NCBI GenBank assembly: GCA_002502685.1 | Contig: DAQA01000029.1 | Coordinates: 9,776-73,775, forward strand | Direction of reading: 5' to 3' | Length of the DNA: 64,000 nt | Source: Euryarchaeota archaeon UBA202 | GTDB lineage: Archaea; Thermoplasmatota; E2; UBA202 | Shown here: in pieces, positions 52,386 to 58,474 of the stretch | How the letters are laid out: each line of letters opens with the position of its first letter | How positions within the stretch are numbered: the stretch's first letter is position 1 | The notes under the pieces: generated by a model | Databases searched by the model: none | What the model was told of the DNA's origin: nothing | What the model saw: the letters and a program-made list of their open reading frames with translations, nothing else | Position numbers and translations under genes: made by a program

Positions 52386-52605
52386 TTATCTCACCTACCA
52401 TGATTTTTTTATTAACTTTTTCTATGTATGCAAGATTGACAATAAATCTCATTTTATTACCTTTCCTAACATCTAATATATCCGATATCTTTTTAGGGAG
52501 TCTGACTAAAAATTGTTCGCCATCAAAACTAATAGTGGCTGCTTTCTCAATTTTTTCTTCCCTATATGCACCCTCATCAAGTATACTTTCGATTTGTTCT
52601 TTCAT
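52378..52605 (-). CDS. AbrB-like small regulator
   Basis: ATG 52605 is used; the frame extends to TTG 52626 over an operator-like site. The 75-residue protein has an AbrB/MazE-type hairpin (KAATISFDGEQFLVRLPKKISDILDVRKGNKMRFIVNL). It is translationally coupled to the winged-helix gene. The resemblance to antitoxins is structural only; no toxin-like partner with a nuclease signature is seen. Confidence 0.65.
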   Translation of the reverse strand: MKEQIESILDEGAYREEKIEKAATISFDGEQFLVRLPKKISDILDVRKGNKMRFIVNLAYIEKVNKKIMVGEIID

Positions 52606-52615
52606 TTTATATAGA

Positions 52616-52727
52616 TAATCGTACAATTTATTTATATAATTTTTGATAAAAAACCTATAATTCGTACGATATATTATTAAAAAATAAAAACTTTTAAATA
52701 CTCTTAATGCATTATAATCGTACGAAA
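52616..52727. promoter_or_regulatory. Triple TCGTACGA-type operator between regulator pair and transposase
   Basis: The palindrome TCGTACGA occurs at 52662-52669 and 52718-52725, and a variant TCGTACAA at 52619-52626, all within AT-rich DNA between the divergent AbrB and transposase genes. Flanks are also alike (AATTCGTACGAT; TAATCGTACGAA). Palindromes spaced 43 and 56 bp apart suggest cooperative binding by the AbrB or winged-helix protein. TATA-like stretches for both directions surround them. Confidence 0.6.
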
Positions 52728-52752
52728 TAATTAGTATATATTAATAATATAA

Positions 52753-53844
52753 ATGAAGAAACAAACTCATCTTGACCAATGGGGTGTTTGTGGCACCCCA
52801 AAGGTCTGGAGGTCTGATAGAATGAGTATCAAACCCCTAAAAGATATAGAAAAAAAAGTAAATAAAGGTTCATATCCTCAAGATTGGGTAGCATACAATC
52901 TAGCACAAACACAAGAAAAACTCCTATTTATTGAATTATTACATGAGCTAACATCACAGATACCGCAACCAAAATATAAAGGAAACGGGAGACCTCCAGC
53001 AAACTTTGGAGAAATGGTTTTCACGTGTTGTCTCAAGACTTATCTTGATTTTAGTAGTAGGAGAAGTGAATCAGACATCAAATTAGTAAAACAGCTTGGT
53101 TATATCACCCATGCTTCACATTTCAATACCATCCTTAAATATCTTAACCAACCAATTATGAAAAAAGTTTTAGCAAAGCTCATTGCTTTATCATCTTTAC
53201 CCCTTAAAGAAATTGAAAAGGATTTCACCATGGATGCCTCAGGTTTTAGCACGGCAATGGTGTGTAACTGGAATAAATCACAAAAAATCCACTCGGAGAA
53301 AAGACTTTTTAAGAAGGCTCATGTGATGAGCGGTGTTAAAACCAATATCATAACTCACGTTGAGATTACAGATGGATATGTCCATGATAGTCTGATGCTA
53401 GAAAAACTCGTAGTTTCGACAAATAAACATTTTAGGATGGAGGAAGTGAGTGCTGATAAAGGTTATTCATCAGAAAAAAACCTCCAGATAATTGCGAAAA
53501 CTGGGGCTGTACCCTATGTTTTATTTAAAATTAATGCTAAAAAAACGAAGGACAGACTTCCTATCTGGCGTACCATGCTTCTATTTTTTAGGGAGAATAA
53601 AGAAGAGTTTATGGAACATTATCATAAGAGAAACAATGCAGAATCTGTGTTCTCGATGATGAAACGGAAGTTTGGTGGATTTGTTCGAGCACGGAAATCA
53701 CTTGCACAGGAAAACGAGGTCTTATGTAAAGTGCTCTGCCACAACATTTGTGTCCTTATCCAAGAAATGTTCGAGTTGGGAATAAAAATTGATTTTGAAG
53801 AAATCGTCAGGGATGAGTTTATGTGCAAATTCAGACTAGATTAA
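52753..53844 (+). CDS. DDE transposase (IS4/IS5-like)
   Basis: The 363-residue protein has the expected catalytic acids: Asp in TMDASGF, Asp in VSADKGYSSEKN, and Glu in NNAESVFSMMKRKFGGFVRARKS. The N-terminus has a helix-rich DNA-binding region (GNGRPPANFGEMVFTCCLKTYLDFSSRRSESDIKLVKQLGYI). The frame is intact and ends 2 bp before the right terminal repeat. The 9-bp target duplication fits the IS4 group best, but no family name is claimed. Two inner copies of the end repeat (one in the last codons) are probable binding sites. Confidence 0.88.
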   Translation: MKKQTHLDQWGVCGTPKVWRSDRMSIKPLKDIEKKVNKGSYPQDWVAYNLAQTQEKLLFIELLHELTSQIPQPKYKGNGRPPANFGEMVFTCCLKTYLDFSSRRSESDIKLVKQLGYITHASHFNTILKYLNQPIMKKVLAKLIALSSLPLKEIEKDFTMDASGFSTAMVCNWNKSQKIHSEKRLFKKAHVMSGVKTNIITHVEITDGYVHDSLMLEKLVVSTNKHFRMEEVSADKGYSSEKNLQIIAKTGAVPYVLFKINAKKTKDRLPIWRTMLLFFRENKEEFMEHYHKRNNAESVFSMMKRKFGGFVRARKSLAQENEVLCKVLCHNICVLIQEMFELGIKIDFEEIVRDEFMCKFRLD

Positions 53845-53860
53845 GTTTATGTGCAAAGCC

Positions 53861-53869
53861 ACCTTTATG
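53861..53869. repeat. Target-site duplication, right copy
   Basis: ACCTTTATG immediately after the right terminal repeat, identical to 49166-49174. Rejoining the flanks recreates TTAATATATACCTTTATG, followed 15 nt later by the ATG of the next gene. Confidence 0.85.
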
Positions 53870-53884
53870 ATTATGTTAATTATC

Positions 53885-54040
53885 ATGGGAATTAAGGTTC
53901 GTGTTCGTTTGTGTGGCGACAGCCTCGCAATAACACTACCCCGTCAGGTTGCCAAGTTGCATAATATTGAGAAGGGAAACTATATGGAGATAAGTCCTAT
54001 TGGCACGGGTGAGTTCAAGATAAAGAAGATAGAGGGATAA
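53885..54040 (+). CDS. Small AbrB/SpoVT-domain protein cut off from its promoter
   Basis: ATG 53885 starts MGIKVRVRLCGDSLAITLPR, then QVAKLHNIEKGNYMEISPIG and a short basic tail; this is a 51-residue AbrB-type hairpin DNA-binding protein. The transposon inserted 24 bp upstream of the start. The likely native TATA element (ATTAATATATACC) is now on the far side, at about 49157-49168. Expression may be lost or driven from the transposon end. A short string similar to its C-terminus occurs at 54675-54713. Confidence 0.6.
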   Translation: MGIKVRVRLCGDSLAITLPRQVAKLHNIEKGNYMEISPIGTGEFKIKKIEG

Positions 54041-54059
54041 GAAGGATAAGCCTAATACA

Positions 54060-54374
54060 TTATTTTAATTTTACAGCTGTGCCATATGCTAATATTTCTG
54101 CTGCACCACTCATTATCGCCGCTGTCATAAACCGAATATTAATCACTGCATCGGCACCCATTTTCTCTGCTTTTTCCTCCATCCGTTTCAATGCAATTTC
54201 ACGTGCCTCGGCAAGCATTTGGGTATATTCTTTTATTTCTCCGCCAGCTATGTGCCTAAAACCAGCTTTGATATCTTTCCCTATATTTTTTGCTTGGATG
54301 GTGTTTCCCCGGGCTACTCCGAGAATCTCTTTAATTTCTTTACCTGCAACAAAATCGGTGTTAGTTATAATCAT
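54060..54374 (-). CDS. YbjQ/UPF0145-family protein
   Basis: The 104-residue protein is a clear YbjQ (DUF74) member: MIITNTDFVAGKEIKEILGVARGNTI, then EYTQMLAEAREIALKRMEEKAEKMGADAVINIRF, then AEILAYGTAVKL. The family forms pentamers and is sometimes called a heavy-metal-binding domain, but its function is unknown. It overlaps the upstream small membrane-protein gene by an ATGA. Confidence 0.9.
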   Translation of the reverse strand: MIITNTDFVAGKEIKEILGVARGNTIQAKNIGKDIKAGFRHIAGGEIKEYTQMLAEAREIALKRMEEKAEKMGADAVINIRFMTAAIMSGAAEILAYGTAVKLK

Positions 54375-54610
54375 GGTTCCAAATCCTCCTTTTTTATTTT
54401 TTCCTTCATTTTTTTCGTATCTTTCCGTTGTTCGATAATAATCGAAACAACCAGGACAAACAAACCGACCAGGATTAACCCCACTACAAATCCTGTTACA
54501 ACATCGATTACTTTCATTATTTCTTCAAAGCCCAGGTACAATCCGTATGCTATCCATATGATTATCCCTGCAATTACCATGAGTAATCCAATTGATGCCC
54601 ATTTTCTCAT
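54371..54610 (-). CDS. Small two-helix membrane protein coupled to YbjQ
   Basis: ATG 54610 has AAGGAG 7 nt upstream; TTG 54631 is less likely. The 79-residue product has two membrane helices (ASIGLLMVIAGIIIWIAYGLYLG; VTGFVVGLILVGLFVLVVSIII) and a charged C-terminal tail (RKDTKKMKEKIKKEDLEP). It overlaps ybjQ by 4 nt, so the two likely act together at the membrane. No family is recognised. Its promoter is one of a pair of near-identical 26-mers. Confidence 0.65.
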   Translation of the reverse strand: MRKWASIGLLMVIAGIIIWIAYGLYLGFEEIMKVIDVVTGFVVGLILVGLFVLVVSIIIEQRKDTKKMKEKIKKEDLEP

Positions 54611-54644
54611 ATTCTCTTTCTCCTTGCTCAAGGTTATAGTGTTT

Positions 54645-54670
54645 GTGTTTTTAAAGGATAAGGGTCAAAA
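54645..54670 (-). promoter_or_regulatory. Shared 26-nt promoter, copy 1
   Basis: On the minus strand the sequence includes TTATCCTTTAAAAACAC, a BRE-TATA-like element 38 nt before ATG 54610. The same 26 bases with one change lie at 56618-56643, ahead of the cohesin/dockerin gene at the same distance. This suggests co-regulation or duplication of a promoter. Confidence 0.6.
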
Positions 54671-54674
54671 AACA

Positions 54675-54713
54675 AGTATTGGGACAGGGGAATTCAAAAT
54701 CAAAAGGCCATAA
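54675..54713 (+). pseudogene. Remnant of an AbrB-type C-terminus
   Basis: In one frame the bases read SIGTGEFKIKRP then stop, close to SPIGTGEFKIKKIEG at the end of the AbrB protein at 53885. DNA identity is modest (codon third positions differ), so if related it is an old fragment rather than a fresh copy. Confidence 0.35.
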
Positions 54714-54770
54714 AAAAATAGGGGAAAAATTGGAGAAATTCCTGGTGGGTATTATATTACGATATCGGCA

Positions 54771-55145
54771 TCATTGTCCATCGTTGTCTATGTCTTTCAA
54801 ATCGAAAGCCTCTGCAAAAGATCTCAACCCAGTTATGGAATTAAAGCCAACCCCAAAAATGGCTAACATAAATCTCATAGTTCCACGTAGTGTTTCAAAA
54901 TCAGGGAATAAAAGTCTTACCACAGCCACACCAAGAAAACCGATTTTTGCTACACCCCAAAAAAAGTTCTCCCAGTCCGTTGGGTCATCAAGACCACCTG
55001 CATAGGCCCCATCCGGATCACCATTTGGTGTCGGTGCAATTTTTTGATATTCTGGTACAAATGACTTTGGGGATACTGCCAATGAAGTAAAAGGTATTGC
55101 TAGGAGTAGTGTAGTACATATACACACCATGATTATTTTTTTCAT
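54771..55145 (-). CDS. Small secreted/membrane protein with DDPTDW motif
   Basis: ATG 55145 has GGAGG 10 nt upstream, in a leader shared with the gene at 59246. The 124-residue product has a signal peptide (MKKIIMVCICTTLLLAIPFT), a short exported region, AGGLDDPTDWENFF, two hydrophobic helices and a C-terminal acidic stretch (KDIDNDGQ) that may bind calcium. No family name is known to me. A decayed relative lies at 48600-48960, so the family has been duplicated in this region. A twin-GGAGG hairpin lies 126 nt upstream on the sense strand. Confidence 0.7.
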   Translation of the reverse strand: MKKIIMVCICTTLLLAIPFTSLAVSPKSFVPEYQKIAPTPNGDPDGAYAGGLDDPTDWENFFWGVAKIGFLGVAVVRLLFPDFETLRGTMRFMLAIFGVGFNSITGLRSFAEAFDLKDIDNDGQ

Positions 55146-55152
55146 ATTTTCA

Positions 55153-55190
55153 TTAGCCTCCAAATATTATAATCAATTATGTGGCTATAA
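55153..55190 (-). promoter_or_regulatory. 38-nt promoter/leader module, copy 1
   Basis: On the minus strand it reads from TTATAGCCACATAATTGAT through ATTTGGAGGCTAA. The same 38 bases occur at 59202-59239 with only three differences, upstream of another secreted-type gene. It combines a TATA-like start and a GGAGG ribosome site. Confidence 0.6.
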
Positions 55191-55270
55191 ACCCATTGCC
55201 AACTAGGGAAAGTTCAGGATAAATAAGGTGGAGTAAAAATTAAATAGTCGATGATTATTCGAAGTCCCAT

Positions 55271-55345
55271 GGGAGAGGTAGAATAAATAGATAATTATTC
55301 CTCCAAAAATTTTTATCATATTTTACCTCCACAACTACCTCTCCC
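55271..55345 (-). repeat. Twin-GGAGG hairpin element, copy C
   Basis: On the minus strand GGGAGAGGTAG (55345-55335) and CTACCTCTCCC (55281-55271) form an 11-bp perfect stem. Inside are TGTGGAGGTAAAA and TTTTTGGAGGAA with GGAGG boxes 26 nt apart, plus a short GATAA/TTATC pair. These inner strings are identical to copy B over 13 and 12 nt. It lies 126 nt upstream of ATG 55145 in the sense direction. Confidence 0.75.
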
Positions 55346-55368
55346 TATTTTTCAGAATTCTGATTTTT

Positions 55369-56583
55369 TTATCCTGTCCAGTGCTGACCAACCAGGATCA
55401 TATCCAGGATATTAACCACCCCGTCACAGTTCACATCAGCCGATATCCAACAAGGTGGCCCTGCCTCACCCCAATCCTGACCAATAAGGATAAGGTCAAG
55501 AATATTCACCGAATCATCATTATTAACATCCCAAGGTTCATTCGGGAGAACAGTAACACTTGCATTTTCAATAATAACAGGCACGGGTGAACCATTAGGC
55601 TGACCCACCACCACATTTGAGAGATTAAACCAAGAGGTACCATTGGCATCAAGGGGGGCAGTGAAATTAACATAGACTGCTTCCCCAGAATGGATCACAT
55701 TATCACCAGGAGTGGTAATAACAACATAAACATCAGTAATTGTTCCATTAATATTATCCACTATTCCTGGATTAAAGTAGGTACTGGAGCCATAAAAAAG
55801 ACTGCCTTCATGGACTGACCCTGCCTGGAAAAGGGTGAGGTCAAAAGTGAGGTCAAACTGCACACCTGCGATAGGCTCCGCTGGGTCAACCTCAATGAAT
55901 AGGGTGAATCCATTACCTGCATAAATCTCGTTATATGTTAAGAGAGGATTGATTTTAACGATAGTGTCCGTGGGTACAATCAGTGGTGCAATGATAGTTA
56001 TATTGTCAATATACCAACCGTATTCATGCCCAGTACCATCTGCAGTGTGAAGAAATGCAAATCTTATCCATTTTCCTTCAAAAGGTAATAGATTCACATG
56101 GATAGGTGTCCATATTACTGATTTCCAGGTAAAATGCTCTGTGATATTCTCCCACGGCTCCTAGGATTCCTGGCTTTCATTATAAATCGAAACTTCTACT
56201 TGTCCATAATCTGGGGAGTAAAAATAGTCAAAATAGTGCCAGAATCGAAGTTCTAATATGTCCCCCTCGGTCACATAGGGTAATTGTACAGGAGGGCTAA
56301 TCAAGCGACTGTCAGTATAATCTGGATATTTTTCCCCGAGGATTGTTCCAGCACAGTTTTCACCCGATGGACAGCCACCGGGACCCGCAGTTGGTGCTCC
56401 AATCTGCCAAATGCCATTGGTTGTATACCATTCCCCCCATCCAGATTCAAAATCTTCTTCAAATATTACTATATGAGATGCCTGTATCGGATTTGGTATT
56501 ATCATTAGAGATAAAATTAATACTGTAACTATTCCACTTGATAATACCAATATCTTTGTTCTATTACCATCAATTATATCCAT
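55369..56583 (-). pseudogene. Secreted cohesin/dockerin protein gene interrupted by one amber codon
   Basis: ATG 56583 follows GGGAGG; a signal peptide (residues about 10-35) leads to a MAM/jelly-roll-like domain (FEEDFESGWGEWYTTNG, then ISPPVQLP). In the same frame, codon 141 is TAG (56161-56163). Beyond it the protein continues smoothly (EPWENITEHFTWKS), with a cohesin-like domain (YAGNGFTLFIEVDPAEPIAGVQFDLTFD) and two dockerin-type calcium loops (DVNNDDSVNILDLILIGQDW; DVNCDGVVNILDMILVGQHW). A TGG to TAG change would explain it. Read-through or an assembly error cannot be excluded. Without the stop it would be a 404-residue surface protein. Confidence 0.7.
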
Positions 56584-56617
56584 TTTTTTCCTCCCTGCTA
56601 TATTCCTTATCAATTGA

Positions 56618-56643
56618 GTGTTTTTAAAGGATAAGAGTCAAAA
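56618..56643 (-). promoter_or_regulatory. Shared 26-nt promoter, copy 2
   Basis: 25 of 26 bases match 54645-54670. The TATA-like CTTTAAAAAC on the minus strand is 37-38 nt before ATG 56583, the same spacing as for the other copy. Confidence 0.6.
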
Positions 56644-56649
56644 CAATAT

Positions 56650-56721
56650 TGAGAGGTGGGGGAGGGGATAACAATATAACTTTTTGTTATTTCCCCCAAT
56701 TTTTAAGCCTCATTCCTCTCA
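56650..56721 (-). repeat. Twin-GGAGG family hairpin, variant G
   Basis: On the minus strand TGAGAGG (56721-56715) pairs with CCTCTCA (56656-56650). Inside are GAGGCTTAAAAATTGG and GGGGAAATAAC, aligning with GGAGGTTAAAA and TTGGAGGAAATAA of the canonical copies. A second inner stem (GGGGAAATAAC with GTTATCCCC) is stronger than in copies A-C. It lies about 65 nt upstream of ATG 56583 and next to its promoter. Confidence 0.5.
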
Positions 56722-56819
56722 CCCATGATATTTACCCTATTGTTTATAAATATTTTGTGTACTGGACTTGACAAAACTAAAAGAGAAAGATATAAATATT
56801 CTGGAATTGTGATAAAATC

Positions 56820-56896
56820 TGGGGAGGGTTGAATAACCCTACATTAAGATTTGTTTTCAGGGTTCATTTTCGAGCCTCCACTCATCACCCTCCCCA
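56820..56896 (-). repeat. Twin-GGAGG family hairpin, variant H
   Basis: On the minus strand TGGGGAGGGT (56896-56887) and ACCCTCCCCA (56829-56820) form a 10-bp stem. It has AGTGGAGGCTCGAAAATGAA just inside the 5' arm, like the TGTGGAGGTTAAA of the canonical copies, and an inner AACCCT/AGGGTT stem. The second GGAGG is missing. No other feature is seen between 56722 and 57010. Confidence 0.5.
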
Positions 56897-57026
56897 CTTT
56901 TCTGTACCAGGATGAGATAGTTCCCTTTATCCTTCCCCAAATCTATCTGCATTACCACAAATAGTAAATATTTTAACTACATTTTTCTATCAGTCTTTAT
57001 GGATATGAATAAAGGAGGAAGGTGAT

Positions 57027-57176
57027 ATGAGTAAAGCCAAGGGCAGAAAAGATATGGCTCCAGGAAAGAAACCTGTGCCTTTAACAAAGAAGGAAAGAAA
57101 GGAACGTAAGAGAAAAAGAAAAGAAAAACATGCCTTGCGATGAATGCATGCGGATACTGTCCTTATCAACCCTAAT
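57027..57176 (+). CDS. Small basic protein with Cys-containing tail, 49 aa
   Basis: ATG 57027 has an excellent ribosome site GGAGG at 57014-57018. The product begins MSKAKGRKDMAPGKKPVPLT, continues with a run of Lys/Arg/Glu (KKERKERKRKRKRK) and ends TCLAMNACGYCPYQP with three Cys. The composition suggests RNA or DNA binding with a possible small metal site. No family is recognised. It is alone on its strand, 90 nt before hairpin B. Confidence 0.5.
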
Positions 57177-57265
57177 TCAACAATCCATGTTTTAACAGAT
57201 ATAGAATAGATGCCAAAAACCAAACAGGGAAGGCAATTTAATAACTTAATACCTGGAAAAGGAGG

Positions 57266-57352
57266 TGAGAGAGGCAGCTGTGGAGGTAAAAAAAATAATG
57301 ATTTTTTGGAGGAAATAAAAATATTAAATCATATATTTTACTACCTCTCTCA
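57266..57352 (+). repeat. Twin-GGAGG hairpin element, copy B
   Basis: TGAGAGAGGCAG (57266-57277) pairs with CTACCTCTCTCA (57341-57352) with one C-A mismatch. Inside are TGTGGAGGTAAAA (GGAGG at 57282-57286) and TTTTTTGGAGGAAATAA (GGAGG at 57308-57312), with an inner TGATTT/AAATCA stem. It lies 97 nt upstream of ATG 57450 in the sense direction. Confidence 0.75.
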
Positions 57353-57449
57353 AACCTACGATATTTTTAATTATTTATAATTGTTTCTATAATAAATATA
57401 AGAATTAAATAGTTATAATCTTATATATTATAGAAAAAATAAGGAAAAT

Positions 57450-58148
57450 ATGAATGATTGGGAAAATGATTATGTTAAGTGTCCTAAGTGTCATTGTACC
57501 AATAGGATGAAGGGGGAGTATGATTTCATTATTGATGATTCCAGGATTGGTGTTTTTATTGTGGGGTATGTGTGCCAATGGCCTGAGTGTTGGGGTAAGC
57601 TCATTGATTATAGACACTCTAATCTCAGCCCCTTAGTGTATCAATTGGGAGAGGATGAAGATTTAAGTGAACCAGGTTTAATTAAAGAGATTCGTTTCTA
57701 TCTATTTCTTAGGATGTATTGGATGGGGGAGATAGTACGGTTTCCCCATAGTGGCAAGAGTATGATTCATAGTTTTGATATTGAAGCCCATGATCTTGAT
57801 GGGAATAATTATTTTTTGGAGATTGTGAGTACCTATCGGGATCAGGGTGGCTTTCGGTTACAGACATATAATAAGGATCGGAGGGAACGGTTAGAGATTG
57901 CAAAGGAGTGTGGGAATGGCGGGGATGTATATCCCTTTATCATCTTTGAGTTGCCCTATAAGGGTGGCCAAGAGTGGTATGGCCTCCCAGTTACCTCTCG
58001 TTCAAAGTTCCTGGACTATACCTCGGATTTGAGGCTTTCGAAGAAGCTGAAGCGTAAAATTTTGCGATTATCAAAAATGAAGGAAATTGAAATTCATCAA
58101 TCTGTTGTAAGTATGTATCAGGGTAAAACCACAATTACCCGATCTTAG
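57450..58148 (+). CDS. Zinc-ribbon protein with possible nuclease-like core
   Basis: The 232-residue protein starts with a CPKC pair plus C-ICQWPECWG (second Cys pair about 35 residues later), likely a zinc ribbon. Further on, SFDIEAHDLDGNNYFLEIVST followed by GGFRLQTYNKDRRERLEIAKECG has an acidic D-x-E ... E-I-V pattern loosely like PD-(D/E)XK nucleases, but the lysine is not in the usual place. No family is recognised. It is preceded by hairpin B and followed by two stem-loops. A cytoplasmic nucleic-acid-related role is a guess. Confidence 0.55.
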   Translation: MNDWENDYVKCPKCHCTNRMKGEYDFIIDDSRIGVFIVGYVCQWPECWGKLIDYRHSNLSPLVYQLGEDEDLSEPGLIKEIRFYLFLRMYWMGEIVRFPHSGKSMIHSFDIEAHDLDGNNYFLEIVSTYRDQGGFRLQTYNKDRRERLEIAKECGNGGDVYPFIIFELPYKGGQEWYGLPVTSRSKFLDYTSDLRLSKKLKRKILRLSKMKEIEIHQSVVSMYQGKTTITRS

Positions 58149-58229
58149 CCACTCGTCATATGATTGATGTGGTACTATCTATATGGTTGTGGTGACACCC
58201 CATTTTTACCCCTTGGGATTTTGGAGTTA

Positions 58230-58248
58230 ATATTTACTTCGTAAATAT
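58230..58248. terminator. Palindromic hairpin
   Basis: ATATTTAC-TTC-GTAAATAT forms an 8-bp stem with a 3-nt loop, about 80 nt after the stop of the zinc-ribbon gene. Confidence 0.4.
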
Positions 58249-58270
58249 CCGCATTTTTTCCCCCTATTTT

Positions 58271-58307
58271 TACCCTAATCTTGCTTTTTTGAGGGTTAAT
58301 TAGGGTA
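58271..58307. repeat. TACCCTAAT/ATTAGGGTA stem-loop
   Basis: Two 9-base arms (58271-58279; 58299-58307) pair perfectly around a 19-nt loop, within G/T-rich intergenic DNA before the secreted inhibitor-like gene. Terminator or leader structure; no gene is seen in 58149-58474. Confidence 0.35.
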
Positions 58308-58474
58308 TAGTGGAGTATTCCGGGGAATAGTGGGCATAAGGGGTTATAGATGGAATAAAGGTGGCTTATTGAGGGTTATTCAGGGGTGTACCAATGAGAT
58401 TGTTTTTGTCAAGTTGAGTAAACAAACCTATTATATATCCATTAGGCTTAATTGCAATATTGGAGGCAAAAAAT

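Larger units (their letters stand above)
49175..53860 (+). mobile_element. 4,686-bp DDE transposon with secreted-protein cargo
   Basis: Bounded by perfect 15-bp inverted repeats GGCTTTGCACATAAA (49175-49189) and TTTATGTGCAAAGCC (53846-53860), and flanked by the duplicated ACCTTTATG. It contains, left to right: a G-rich hairpin, a permuted NlpC/P60-like secreted hydrolase, a secreted beta-propeller-type repeat protein, a minus-strand winged-helix/AbrB pair, an operator region, and the transposase, whose stop is 2 bp from the right repeat. Extra copies of TGCACATAAACTC-type repeats lie inside both ends. The intact transposase and perfect ends suggest recent movement. The element is too large for a simple IS and is best read as a cargo-carrying transposon. 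Confidence 0.85.

Noticed and set aside
52155..52605. Toxin-antitoxin system
   Set aside because: The AbrB-like protein resembles an antitoxin, but its partner is a winged-helix DNA-binding protein without nuclease or kinase motifs.
56161..56163. Pyrrolysine at the in-frame TAG of the cohesin/dockerin gene
   Set aside because: TAG ends several ordinary genes here (for example at 3659-3661 and 28110-28112), and no pyl genes are in the window; a nonsense change is simpler.
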